DNA from: an uncultured Eubacterium sp.
GTDB taxonomy: Bacteria > Bacillota > Clostridia > Lachnospirales > Lachnospiraceae
Assembly (NCBI GenBank): GCA_934338065.1
Contig: CAKRGX010000001.1
Span: 124,001-188,000, forward strand
Reading direction: 5' to 3'
Length of the DNA stretch: 64,000 nt
Under the pieces are notes generated by a model. The model searched no databases, had not been told where the DNA came from, and saw only the letters and a program-made list of their open reading frames with translations. Below, in pieces: positions 37,467 through 45,888 of this stretch. The position numbers were made by a program, and so were the translations under genes. Position 1 is the stretch's first letter; the number at the start of each line of letters is the position of its first letter.

Positions 37467-39334
37467 TTTGCAATTTTATTCATATACATCACTTCGTCAC
37501 TTTCCTTTATGAAAGTCTCAAGTGTATCTTTTTCTCCCGGAACATGTTTCACCGTACCAAAGCTGGCATGAATATCATATTCTTTCTCGTTCGCGGCATT
37601 AAATTTATCAAGATACTTCTCTATATTTCCCATGCAGACAAGCCCTTCATTTTCTTCCAGATTTACCGCAATGACTTCAAACTCGTCACCACCGGTTCTT
37701 GCCATGATTGCCCCATCGGGAAGAGCCTGGCTGATTGCTCCAGCAACTTTACATAGCGCAAAATCACCCTCTATATGCCCGTAATTATCATTAATCTGCT
37801 TCATTCCATCCAGATCAATAACAGCAAGAAAAACCGACTCTCCCTTTTGCTTCGCATCGGTAAACATTGGATTTGCATAGTTCTCAAAACCTCTGCGGTT
37901 ATAGATTCCGGTCAACGCATCGCGGTCATACATATTTTCCAACTGTTTCATCAAACTCTTCATTTTCTGGTATGTTATAATGTTCTGAATCTGATTTCCC
38001 ATAATAGTATTCCAGTACAGATATAACTTTCCCGTAGTTTTAGCATCATAAAAGCGTAACGCCTCATAGCCAAAACACTTTTCATGGAAATGCACCGGTG
38101 CAAAATACCAGATCTGTGGTTTTTCTCCCGTAATCTCTGCCGGAAGCAGTTCCCGTTTATCAAATGCTACCCGGATATCCCTTTTTTCCTGTCGGTCAAG
38201 GATGGCAATCTGTACATTCATGCGGTCTGTATAAGTGTCTGATCCACCATTCTCCATAATACCGTCACAGAGGCAGAGACAATAATCGCGAAATCCGTCA
38301 AGATTATAAGCATAATACGTCAGACGCTCCGATATCTCATCTACCGAATGACACTCACTTAGATGCATGGACATAAAATGAAACTGCATCTCTCTGTTTT
38401 CATCCTTGTTTTCCTGTTCAAACATATATTGCCGCAGATCCATCGTTTCTTTTCCACCGATAGACATACAGCCGCACGACTCTCTCTTTTTTAGTATGGT
38501 ATCAAAATAGATGGTTTCTATGTCCTGTGGACATTCCTGCTTTTGATCAATCAGTTCTACCGCCTTCATCCCCATATCGAAGAACGGAACCTCTACGGTT
38601 GTCACAGAAGGCGAAAAGGAAGCTGTCCCTCGCAAGCCATCGTATCCGCTCACGCAGATATCTTCCGGCATACGGAAACCGCGTCCATTCAACTCACTTG
38701 CGACAGCCATTGCCATGTGATCATTCGCACAAATAATCGCCTCCGGACGCTCATCGGCTCCTAAAAACCAGTCACACGCTTCTTTTCCTTTCCCTTTCCA
38801 ATAATCCCCCCAGAAGTACTGATGTTCAGTAACCGGCAGATTGTGTTCTTTCATCTTATCCAAAAAACCCTCCAGACGCTCTCGGGCATCCCAGTGATTC
38901 TCAGGTCCGGTCATAAAACAGAGCCGTTTCATCCCATGATCTACGATAAAATGCTCAATGATACCAGCCATACAAGTCCGGTTATCAACAAGTATTTTAT
39001 TGGTGCCCTCTACGATTTCTCGCACACTGACAACCGGACAGTGACATCGTTCCTTCACCATCTGTATGATCTTCTGTCTTTCCTTTACGTTAATAACGGT
39101 ATCCAACGCCAGGATCATACCATCAAAATCTTCATAAGAAGGCAACGTCCAAATCGTCTGATCCCCTATGAAATATCGTTCATTTTGACCATACTTTCCA
39201 AAAGCAGAAAATATTGCCGTATTATACCCTAATTTTTCTGCTTTCGTAATGATGCCCTGGCACAGATTATTTTGATACTCACTTGTGGCACGTTCCAAAA
39301 CAACCCCGATCGTCTTTCTCTTATTTGAAAACAT
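37436..39334 (-). CDS. LacI/periplasmic-binding-like sensor fused to a GGDEF domain (diguanylate cyclase)
   Basis: 632 aa from the ATG at 39334, which follows GGGGG; a start at 39358 is possible but has a weak site. Residues 1 to about 275 form a sugar-binding type-1 fold of the LacI/GalR effector domain (KTIGVVLE, DFDGMILALD, VSGYDGL), but no helix-turn-helix and no signal peptide are present. A middle region of about 200 residues follows, then GGDEF from about 470 with DRDALTGIYNRRGFENY, DLDGMKQINDNYGH and RTGGDEFEV, so it can make c-di-GMP. Sits 13 bp after cca. Confidence 0.92.
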   Translation of the reverse strand: MFSNKRKTIGVVLERATSEYQNNLCQGIITKAEKLGYNTAIFSAFGKYGQNERYFIGDQTIWTLPSYEDFDGMILALDTVINVKERQKIIQMVKERCHCPVVSVREIVEGTNKILVDNRTCMAGIIEHFIVDHGMKRLCFMTGPENHWDARERLEGFLDKMKEHNLPVTEHQYFWGDYWKGKGKEACDWFLGADERPEAIICANDHMAMAVASELNGRGFRMPEDICVSGYDGLRGTASFSPSVTTVEVPFFDMGMKAVELIDQKQECPQDIETIYFDTILKKRESCGCMSIGGKETMDLRQYMFEQENKDENREMQFHFMSMHLSECHSVDEISERLTYYAYNLDGFRDYCLCLCDGIMENGGSDTYTDRMNVQIAILDRQEKRDIRVAFDKRELLPAEITGEKPQIWYFAPVHFHEKCFGYEALRFYDAKTTGKLYLYWNTIMGNQIQNIITYQKMKSLMKQLENMYDRDALTGIYNRRGFENYANPMFTDAKQKGESVFLAVIDLDGMKQINDNYGHIEGDFALCKVAGAISQALPDGAIMARTGGDEFEVIAVNLEENEGLVCMGNIEKYLDKFNAANEKEYDIHASFGTVKHVPGEKDTLETFIKESDEVMYMNKIANKTRRGEPLR

Positions 39335-39347
39335 AAAGACCCCCTGA

Positions 39348-40748
39348 CTATTGTTCATGAATCCATATAATTGCTAATTCTTTTAATTTTTTCTTTGTAT
39401 TCTCCTGTGGATTTTCCATCACCACATCTAACAAACGCTGTAACATTTCACCCAATTGTGGTCCCGGCTGCATCCCTAGTGCGATCAGATCACCGCCATT
39501 GATAGCAAGATCCTTTATACAGACGGCATCTCCCGCCTCCACAATCTCCCTGTAACACCGTTTGGCAGCATTCAATTTATCAAGCTTTTCCTTCTGCTGA
39601 TAAGAACTCTGAGCCAAAAGGTCAGCCTGCTGCAACATAAACAATAGAGGCATTGTCTCTTTTCCTGCCACATTGACCAGCCGGCGCATCGCCTTCTTTC
39701 CTTTCTGTGAATACTGACCATCGATCAGACAACTCTCATGTCTTTTATCATGGTATCGTATCAGCCGTGAAACCATTCCTATCGTTTCATTATCAAATTT
39801 CAATCTTCGCAGGATCTGTCTGGCCATTTCCTCACCTCTCTCAGGATGACGGTAAAAATGATCGATTCCCTCCTGATCTGTTGTTTTGCATTTTGGCTTT
39901 GCCACATCATGAAGAAGTGCAGCATAGGCTAACGTAACATGTTCTTTTGCCATTCCCTTCACCGGATGCTCCTTCCATATCCGATTGACACCTTCAACAA
40001 CTTTTAACGAGTGATATCCCACATTGAAGCAATGATGGGGATTATGCTGCTGTGTTGCCAGCATAACATCAAGTTCGGGTAAAAAATACTTACTCAGTCC
40101 CGTTTGTACTGCCAACATTAACCGCGCACTGCCACCGGAAACGATCAGTTTAGTCAGCTCGGTACGGATGCGTTCTGCACTGACATTAGTAAGTGTGGGG
40201 GCTTTTTCCTCTATCGCCTGCAATGTTTTTTCCTCTAATTCAAACTGAAGCTGTCCGGCAAACCGGATCCCCCGCAGCATCCGCAGTGCATCTTCTTCAA
40301 ATCTCTCCTTTGCAACACCTACACACCGTATGCAGTGCCGTTCCAGATCCCCTAACCCATCAAACTCATCTACAAGTCCTGTACGGGGATTAAATGCCAG
40401 CGCATTGATTGTAAAATCTCTCCGCTTCAGGTCTTCAATCAGGTTGGGCGTAAATACAACTTCCTTCGGATGGCGGTGATCCTCATACTCTCCATCCATC
40501 CGGTATGTCGTGACCTCATAGCCCTCACTCCCCACCATGACCGTAACCGTTCCATGCTGAATTCCCGTATCGATCGTGCGCCGAAAAAGAGCCTTTACCT
40601 GCTGTGGTGTGGCAGACGTTGTAATATCCCAGTCCTCTGGTTCTCGCCCTAACACCATATCACGGACACAACCGCCAACCACATAAGCCTCAAAGCCGCT
40701 TTTTTCTAATGTTTGTATAATAAATGATGCATTCTCCGGAATCTTCAT
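39348..40748 (-). CDS. cca: CCA tRNA nucleotidyltransferase with HD domain
   Basis: 466 aa from the ATG at 40748 (GAGG, 6-nt spacing). Class II motifs are VVGGCVRDMVLGREPEDWDITT, RRDFTINALAFN and the RNA-binding ERF..DALRMLRGIRFA, followed by an HD-type region ALLHDVAKPK with YRHPERGEEMA. It repairs or adds the 3' CCA end of tRNA from CTP and ATP. A hairpin (CAGACGC/GCGTCTG) has its foot 15 nt before the start codon. The sensor-GGDEF gene follows closely and may be co-transcribed. Confidence 0.96.
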   Translation of the reverse strand: MKIPENASFIIQTLEKSGFEAYVVGGCVRDMVLGREPEDWDITTSATPQQVKALFRRTIDTGIQHGTVTVMVGSEGYEVTTYRMDGEYEDHRHPKEVVFTPNLIEDLKRRDFTINALAFNPRTGLVDEFDGLGDLERHCIRCVGVAKERFEEDALRMLRGIRFAGQLQFELEEKTLQAIEEKAPTLTNVSAERIRTELTKLIVSGGSARLMLAVQTGLSKYFLPELDVMLATQQHNPHHCFNVGYHSLKVVEGVNRIWKEHPVKGMAKEHVTLAYAALLHDVAKPKCKTTDQEGIDHFYRHPERGEEMARQILRRLKFDNETIGMVSRLIRYHDKRHESCLIDGQYSQKGKKAMRRLVNVAGKETMPLLFMLQQADLLAQSSYQQKEKLDKLNAAKRCYREIVEAGDAVCIKDLAINGGDLIALGMQPGPQLGEMLQRLLDVVMENPQENTKKKLKELAIIWIHEQ

Positions 40749-40763
40749 AACAGGCCTCATTCC

Positions 40764-40782
40764 ACAGACGCTTTGCGTCTGT
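40764..40782 (-). promoter_or_regulatory. Hairpin 15 nt upstream of the cca start
   Basis: ACAGACGC pairs perfectly with GCGTCTGT around a 3-nt loop. Its foot is 15 nt from the ATG at 40748. Loop and downstream sequence (CGCAAAGCG, then GGAATGAGG) resemble the element before veg. Confidence 0.65.
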
Positions 40783-40872
40783 ATGTATACTTATTCATAT
40801 TATACTCTTTTTCTCTTTGACAAACAAGAACTTTTTAGTTACAATATACTGCGTTAGAAAGGAGGGATTGGC

Positions 40873-41127
40873 ATTCAGTATTCCTATAAAACAAAGGGAA
40901 CCTGTTCCCAGCAGATTGACTTTGATATTGATGATAATATCATCCACAACGTAACCTTTTATGGTGGCTGCAATGGTAATCTGAAAGCATTATCCACACT
41001 TGTTGATGGTATGTCTGTTGATGATATTGAGAAAAAGCTGCGCCATATCGAATGTGGCTTTAAGGGAACTTCCTGTGGCGATCAGTTAGCACAAGCAGTA
41101 CGAAAAGCTTATCAGGAAACCCATTGA
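40873..41127 (+). CDS. TSCPD-domain protein (TIGR03905-like) with an ATT start
   Basis: 84 codons. The sequence QYSYKTKGTCSQQIDFDI, FYGGCNGNLKALS and CGFKGTSCGDQLAQA matches the short clostridial TSCPD family, whose four cysteines probably bind a metal. The frame is open from 40858, after a TAG at 40855-40857, but has no ATG, GTG or TTG before the conserved N-terminus. The only codon with correct spacing (7 nt) to the GGAGG at 40861-40865 is ATT at 40873. Function unknown; related TSCPD domains occur in adenosylcobalamin-dependent ribonucleotide reductases. ATT initiation is otherwise known mainly from infC. Confidence 0.82.
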   Translation: MQYSYKTKGTCSQQIDFDIDDNIIHNVTFYGGCNGNLKALSTLVDGMSVDDIEKKLRHIECGFKGTSCGDQLAQAVRKAYQETH

Positions 41128-41156
41128 TCCGGCTTTGATTTTTCCCGGATTACAAA

Positions 41157-41200
41157 ACTGAGTGTTCGAAACCATCCACTCAAAAAACAAAACTAAGGAG
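41157..41200 (+). promoter_or_regulatory. preQ1-I riboswitch
   Basis: P1 is TGAGTG (41159-41164) with CACTCA (41177-41182). The loop between is TTCGAAACCATC, the preQ1-I type-2-like core. An A-rich tail then ends in ACTAAGGAG, so the Shine-Dalgarno is part of the pseudoknot strand. Binding of preQ1 would hide the ribosome site of queT and reduce translation. The gene it controls, a QueT transporter, supports the call. Confidence 0.82.
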
Positions 41201-41208
41201 ATTTTAAA

Positions 41209-41697
41209 ATGAATAAGAAAACTACTTTTATCTGTCAGGCAGCTATGATCGCTGCTCTCTATGTTGTACTTACCTTTATAGCCAATGCTCTTGGACTTGC
41301 CAGTGGAGTCATACAGGTACGCCTATCAGAAGCATTGACTATCCTTCCCTTTTTTGCGCCGGCTTCTATTCCGGGACTTACCATTGGCTGCCTGCTAAGC
41401 AACTGGCTGACCGGATGTGTCATCTGGGATATTCTATTTGGTACACTTGCTACTTTTTTAGGTGCCATGGGATCCTATCTGCTGCGCAAACATCAATGGC
41501 TTGTTCCGCTTCCACCAGTTATTTCTAATATGCTGATCGTACCATTTGTACTTCGCTATGCATATGGCGCAGAAGACGCATTGCCTTATATGATGGCAAC
41601 CGTCGGTATTGGTGAGATCTTGTCCTGCTATATACTGGGTATGATCCTATTGACTGCACTGAAGAAATACCACGGAACACTCTTTGAAAAACATTGA
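41209..41697 (+). CDS. queT: QueT-family queuosine-precursor transporter
   Basis: 162 aa, six or so hydrophobic segments, no hydrophilic domain. QueT-type sequence includes RLSEALTILPFF, IPGLTIGCLLSNWLTG and WDILFGTLATFLGA. It is the substrate-binding (S) component of an ECF-type importer for a queuosine precursor such as preQ1; the energising EcfAAT proteins are encoded elsewhere. Directly downstream of a preQ1-I riboswitch at its ribosome site. The tRNA-modifying genes (tgt, queA, queG) are not in the window. Confidence 0.93.
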   Translation: MNKKTTFICQAAMIAALYVVLTFIANALGLASGVIQVRLSEALTILPFFAPASIPGLTIGCLLSNWLTGCVIWDILFGTLATFLGAMGSYLLRKHQWLVPLPPVISNMLIVPFVLRYAYGAEDALPYMMATVGIGEILSCYILGMILLTALKKYHGTLFEKH

Positions 41698-41722
41698 TTT
41701 TTCCTGCTTTACAAGGTATAAT
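41694..41722 (+). promoter_or_regulatory. Sigma-A promoter of vanY
   Basis: TTGATT (41694-41699), 17-bp spacer, TATAAT (41717-41722). The -35 box overlaps the stop of queT. Transcript start about 41729, about 45 nt before the chosen ATG. Confidence 0.8.
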
Positions 41723-41772
41723 AGTTCAACGTAAACGTGTTATATAAGAAATTCCATGAGGACTATAGACCT

Positions 41773-42576
41773 ATGAAATATATTGTATCTTACATTACTG
41801 CACTTATCCTTTGTTTTAGTATGTGGGGCTGTTCACAGCAGCCGGAAGTGACAACAAAAGCGGCACCGGCATATTCTCCGGAGCCTGCTGCCACAGCAAC
41901 AGCCAATCCTCTTTTACCTGTTGATCTGGATTCGATCAAAGATCAAAATACGACGATTCCTATCGACACGATTCCAAGCAGTTACACCGTACTTGTTACG
42001 CGGGACTACCTGTTGCCCTCCGACTATGTGCCAAAAGATCTCGTTGAACCCAGTGTGCGGTTTAGCCATAGCGAACATGATGATAAACGTAAGCTGCGCA
42101 AAGTCGCTGCTGAAGCATTAAAAAACATGTTTCATGCTGCCGAAAAAAAGAAACTGATCCTGTACGGAGTATCCGGTTACCGGTCATATCAACGGCAGCA
42201 AAGCATTTACAACCGTAATGTATCATTACATGGAAAAAAAGCAACGGATTCCCTTTCTGCCAAGCCGGGAAGCAGTGAACATCAGACCGGATTAACGATT
42301 GACATATCCGCTTCATCGGTAAACTGCCTTTTGACCGAACGCCTTGGCAGGACAAAAGAAGGACGTTGGATTGCCAGAAACGCCCACAAATATGGCTTCA
42401 TTGTCCGTTATCCAAAAGATACTTCAAAAATAACCGGCTATTCCTACGAACCATGGCACATCCGCTATGTTGGCAGGACACTGGCTTCTTATTTATACAA
42501 AAAGAAACTTACGCTGGAAGAATATTACGGCGTATGTAACCAATCTGAAACCAAGTCCGGCGTGGATTTAGAATAA
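41773..42576 (+). CDS. vanY: D-alanyl-D-alanine carboxypeptidase, VanY/M15 family lipoprotein
   Basis: 267 aa from the ATG at 41773; the frame is open to an ATG at 41737, but this start gives a clean lipoprotein signal peptide ending in SMWGC (Cys18). The M15B zinc site is present: GYRSYQRQQSIY, SEHQTGLTIDIS (His and Asp) and EPWHIRYVG (Glu and His). It trims the terminal D-alanine of peptidoglycan stem peptides outside the membrane. Resistance to vancomycin is not implied, since no vanHAX genes are present. Relation to ddl, 5 kb away, is in wall metabolism only. Confidence 0.94.
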   Translation: MKYIVSYITALILCFSMWGCSQQPEVTTKAAPAYSPEPAATATANPLLPVDLDSIKDQNTTIPIDTIPSSYTVLVTRDYLLPSDYVPKDLVEPSVRFSHSEHDDKRKLRKVAAEALKNMFHAAEKKKLILYGVSGYRSYQRQQSIYNRNVSLHGKKATDSLSAKPGSSEHQTGLTIDISASSVNCLLTERLGRTKEGRWIARNAHKYGFIVRYPKDTSKITGYSYEPWHIRYVGRTLASYLYKKKLTLEEYYGVCNQSETKSGVDLE

Positions 42577-42621
42577 ATCATGTATTACACCTATACCTTT
42601 TGAATTGGAGATTAGATCATT

Positions 42622-43359
42622 ATGCGAACTATCCTTGTATTATTATTGTATGTAATTATCGCTATTTTAAGTATTCCTTTGTATGCAGTCGAATTTGTCA
42701 TCCGCCTTTTTAACCCGAAACTTGCTGCACGATCTGCTCAGGCGATTGTACGATTGGTATTTAATCTCGTCATGTTTGTGTCTGGCTGTAAGAAAACAAT
42801 TATTGGCCTTGAAAACATACCAACAGACACCCCTGTCATGTACGCAGCAAATCACCGTGGTTTTTTTGATATTGTACTGGCATATGCCACAGTACCAAAC
42901 CAGACCGCATTTATTTCAAAAAAAGAAATTAAAAAAATGCCTTGTATCAGACAATGGATGTATTTTCTGAACTGTCTTTTTATGGACCGTGGAAATGTAA
43001 AACAAAATCTGACCATCATTCTCCAGGCAATCTCACTGGTCAAAGAGGGGTACTCAATCTATATTGCACCGGAAGGTACACGGAACGCCAGTGATGAATT
43101 GTTAGAATTTAAAGAGGGCAGCATGAAAATTGCGACCAAGACAAATTGCCCGATCATACCGGTATGTCTGTGCAATACGGAAAATATCTTTGAAAACTAT
43201 CTGCCTTGGCTGCACAGTGGCAAAATCTCTATCGAATATGGCAAACCGATCTATCCGTCAGAACTTGACAAGGAGACAAAAAAGCATCTGGGTGCATATG
43301 TCCGTGGGCAGATTGCCGATATGTACGAAAATGGCATCAAAAGACTGGGTATAAAATAA
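42622..43359 (+). CDS. plsC: 1-acyl-sn-glycerol-3-phosphate acyltransferase
   Basis: 245 aa. One N-terminal membrane helix precedes the acyltransferase motifs ANHRGFFD (HX4D catalytic pair), RGNVKQN, EGTRN and IIPVCL. The enzyme makes phosphatidate from lysophosphatidate at the cytoplasmic side of the membrane, using acyl-ACP or acyl-CoA. A GGAG ribosome site is 11 nt from ATG. It lies behind vanY with 45 bp between, possibly in one transcript. Confidence 0.93.
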   Translation: MRTILVLLLYVIIAILSIPLYAVEFVIRLFNPKLAARSAQAIVRLVFNLVMFVSGCKKTIIGLENIPTDTPVMYAANHRGFFDIVLAYATVPNQTAFISKKEIKKMPCIRQWMYFLNCLFMDRGNVKQNLTIILQAISLVKEGYSIYIAPEGTRNASDELLEFKEGSMKIATKTNCPIIPVCLCNTENIFENYLPWLHSGKISIEYGKPIYPSELDKETKKHLGAYVRGQIADMYENGIKRLGIK

Positions 43360-43432
43360 CTTGCTATTTATTTTTCCGGTTTTTCATGATAAAATATATA
43401 AAGTTAGGGTGCATCAAACTTGAAAAAGCAGA

Positions 43433-43462
43433 AAGCGTCTTGTTTTAATATTTTTGACGCTT
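43433..43462 (+). promoter_or_regulatory. Hairpin 16 nt upstream of the 152-aa membrane protein gene
   Basis: AAGCGTC (43433-43439) and GACGCTT (43456-43462) pair around a 16-nt U-rich loop. The foot is 16 nt before the ATG at 43479, with GGAGG between. Confidence 0.5.
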
Positions 43463-43478
43463 CAGAATGGAGGAAATA

Positions 43479-43937
43479 ATGAAAACCTTTTTAATCGTAC
43501 TCGGAATCATTGCCTTAATACTGATAGCCGTTATGGTTGTTCTTTACTTCGTAGGCAAGAAAATGCAGAAACGTCAGGATGAATCACAGGCTCAGATGCA
43601 GGCAGCATCACAAACTGCCACGATTCTCGTCATTGACAAAAAAAGGATGAAGCTGAAGGAATCCGGTCTGCCGAAAATGGTTCTGGAAAACACGCCAAAA
43701 TATCTGCGTGGTTCCAAAGTTCCTATTGTGAAAGCTAAAATCGGTCCAAAGGTTATGTCCCTGATGTGTGATGAAAAAATTTTTCCTGTTCTTCCGGTGA
43801 AGAAAGAATTAAAAGTTGTGATCAGTGGTATTTATATTATGGGTGTAAAAGGCCGAAATGTACTTGAAAGCCCAGAGGAAAAACTTGGTTTCTGGCAGAA
43901 AGCAAAGCTGAAGGCTTTGAAAAAAGCAGGAAGATAA
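43479..43937 (+). CDS. Single-pass membrane protein of unknown function
   Basis: 152 aa from the ATG at 43479 (GGAGG, 5 nt); the in-frame ATG at 43467 forms part of the ribosome site. One N-terminal transmembrane helix (about 3-24) is followed by a soluble basic domain with KMKLKESGLPKMVLENTP, GPKVMSLMCDEKIFPVLP and VISGIYIMGVKG. The orientation is probably cytoplasmic for the C-terminal domain. No family recognised. It ends before a strong terminator. Confidence 0.72.
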   Translation: MKTFLIVLGIIALILIAVMVVLYFVGKKMQKRQDESQAQMQAASQTATILVIDKKRMKLKESGLPKMVLENTPKYLRGSKVPIVKAKIGPKVMSLMCDEKIFPVLPVKKELKVVISGIYIMGVKGRNVLESPEEKLGFWQKAKLKALKKAGR

Positions 43938-43954
43938 CAACTGTATCAGGTATG

Positions 43955-44000
43955 AAAAAAAGATGAGCCGTCCGTTCCGTGACATAGCTCATCTTTTTTT
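43955..44000. terminator. Bidirectional rho-independent terminator
   Basis: AAAAAAAGATGAGC pairs with GCTCATCTTTTTTT around an 18-nt loop, flanked by A and T runs. It separates the 152-aa gene from the convergent HD-GYP gene. Confidence 0.9.
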
Positions 44001-44022
44001 ATCTTAACGAAAATCTCATCGT

Positions 44023-45033
44023 TCAGGCAAATCCAACAACTGTCGGCATACCTTCCTTTTGTTCTGACAAATCCATCGTTTCTCCATCTGACAAACGGCG
44101 TACCACCGGATACAGAGTGTTATGTTGCCGGTTCTCAACAACAACGGCAATGCTGCCATCGGAAAGTTCTACATTCCGTCCACGTGGGTAAAACGGAATA
44201 TATGTGATAAACGCCTTTACATATTCGGGCTGAAACATGCTTCCACAGTTGTTCATTAAAAATTCGACAGCCTCATGAGGCGACTGCGCCTTTTTATAAG
44301 CCCTCTCATTTGTGATTGCATCATAAACATCGGCAATATGTATGATCTTCGCAAACATATAAATCTGATCACCATGAAGTCCCAGCGGATAGCCACTTCC
44401 ATTTACATTTTCATGGTGCATAAAAACTCCCATTTTCGTCTTGGAACTTATGTTAATATTTCCTTTTAATTTCTCATATCCAATCTCCGAATGAGTCTTT
44501 ACAATCTCATATTCTTCTTCTGTCAATGTACCGGGCTTTTCTAATATCTCGATGGGAATATTTACTTTTCCGATATCATGAAGTAACGCTGATGCCGCAA
44601 GTTCCTTTAACATTGATTTCTTCAAACCGATCCCTATCCCCGTAAGGACAGAAAAGATGGCAACACTTACGGAATGTTTGTATGTATAATCAGAATTGGT
44701 TCGCAGACTAATCAGATTTACATTGATATCACTATTTAATTTCAATTCCTCTGTCAGTTTGGAAGCCACATCCAATGCCTGATCAATGTCCATCTTTTTC
44801 AAGGCACGTGTCGCTTTTACACCCAATTCGTCACTGATCAGATCTTCCACGTCGATATCTGCGGACAGATTATCATCAATATACAGTCCCGGCAAACCTT
44901 TTTCTTTCATTCGACGGATCAGCTTGTCCGTAAGTTTTACACGATAATTGATCAGAACATTTCCCTGTTCATTGTAGATTGATTTTCCAACCACCATGCC
45001 GGGTTCCGCATTATCTATATTAATATATCTCAT
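44023..45033 (-). CDS. HD-GYP domain protein, probable c-di-GMP phosphodiesterase
   Basis: 336 aa. The N-terminal region (about 1-110) has no receiver or PAS domain, but a small beta-rich module starting MRYINIDNAEPGMVVGK. The HD-GYP core shows HSVSVAIFSVLTGIG, LLHDIGKVNIP, HHENVNGSGYP and DVYDAITNERAYKKA, so catalytic residues are present. A short C-terminal beta region follows (GRNVELSDGSIAVVVEN). The start overlaps the dapF stop as ATGA, so it is the last gene of the ddl-DUF1934-dapF operon. Confidence 0.94.
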   Translation of the reverse strand: MRYINIDNAEPGMVVGKSIYNEQGNVLINYRVKLTDKLIRRMKEKGLPGLYIDDNLSADIDVEDLISDELGVKATRALKKMDIDQALDVASKLTEELKLNSDINVNLISLRTNSDYTYKHSVSVAIFSVLTGIGIGLKKSMLKELAASALLHDIGKVNIPIEILEKPGTLTEEEYEIVKTHSEIGYEKLKGNINISSKTKMGVFMHHENVNGSGYPLGLHGDQIYMFAKIIHIADVYDAITNERAYKKAQSPHEAVEFLMNNCGSMFQPEYVKAFITYIPFYPRGRNVELSDGSIAVVVENRQHNTLYPVVRRLSDGETMDLSEQKEGMPTVVGFA

Positions 45034-45872
45034 ACATCTATCTCCCCATCAAATACTTTTACTGCCGGTCCTTTCATCACTACTTCGCCGCTCTCCAAAT
45101 AAGTATCATACAGTTTCCCGCCACGGATCCGGACTTCAATCTCCTCTCCCCGGCTGCAATACCCATTTAAAACTGCCGCTACTGTAGATGCACAGGTGCC
45201 GGTTCCGCAGGAGATCGTCTCTCCTGAACCACGCTCCCATACGCGCATCTTGATCGTGTGACGATCCACTACCTCAACAAACTCCGTATTGATGCGATCC
45301 GGAAATAATTCATGATTTTCAAACTTGGGTCCTAGTTTCTCCAAATCAAGATCATCAATTCCCTGCATAAATATCACGCAATGAGGATTTCCCATAGAAA
45401 CACAGGTAGCATGATATTCTTTTCCCTCTACAACAATCTTTTTATCTACAAAACAATCCCCCTCTGCATTGACTGGAATATCTGACGGACGCAGGATTGC
45501 CTGCCCCATATTCACTTTAACATATGTAACCTGTCCGTCTTCCACTGTCAGCTCTAACGATTTAATGCCACTCTTTGTCTCTACTGTAATATGATCCTCT
45601 GTTACAATTCCATGCTCATAAGCATATTTGGCAACACAGCGGATTCCATTACCGCACATCGCTCCCTCAGTACCATCCGCATTATACATGATCATGCGGC
45701 AGTCTGCTGTCTCAGATGGCGCTACTAAAATCAGCCCATCCGAGCCAATGCCAAAATGACGATCGCTGACACGTATGGCAAGTGCGGATGGATCGTCTAT
45801 TTTTTCCGTAAACATATTAACATACACATAGTCATTTCCTGTTCCATGCATTTTAGTAAAATGAAGTTTCAT
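45030..45872 (-). CDS. dapF: Diaminopimelate epimerase
   Basis: 280 aa from the ATG at 45872, preceded by GGGGAT; an ATG at 45884 is too close to that site. The two catalytic cysteines are in AMCGNGIRC and ISCGTGTCA. It converts LL- to meso-diaminopimelate, needed for lysine and for peptidoglycan stem peptides, so a meso-DAP wall is expected. Upstream genes are DUF1934 and ddl, all in wall-precursor synthesis, while the overlapping downstream HD-GYP gene is unexpected. Confidence 0.97.
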   Translation of the reverse strand: MKLHFTKMHGTGNDYVYVNMFTEKIDDPSALAIRVSDRHFGIGSDGLILVAPSETADCRMIMYNADGTEGAMCGNGIRCVAKYAYEHGIVTEDHITVETKSGIKSLELTVEDGQVTYVKVNMGQAILRPSDIPVNAEGDCFVDKKIVVEGKEYHATCVSMGNPHCVIFMQGIDDLDLEKLGPKFENHELFPDRINTEFVEVVDRHTIKMRVWERGSGETISCGTGTCASTVAAVLNGYCSRGEEIEVRIRGGKLYDTYLESGEVVMKGPAVKVFDGEIDV

Positions 45873-45888
45873 ATTTATCCCCATTCCT

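Noticed and set aside
41773..42576. Vancomycin-resistance cassette
   Set aside because: Only a VanY-type carboxypeptidase is present; no vanH, vanA/B-type ligase, vanX or vanRS. ddl has the normal D-Ala signature region.
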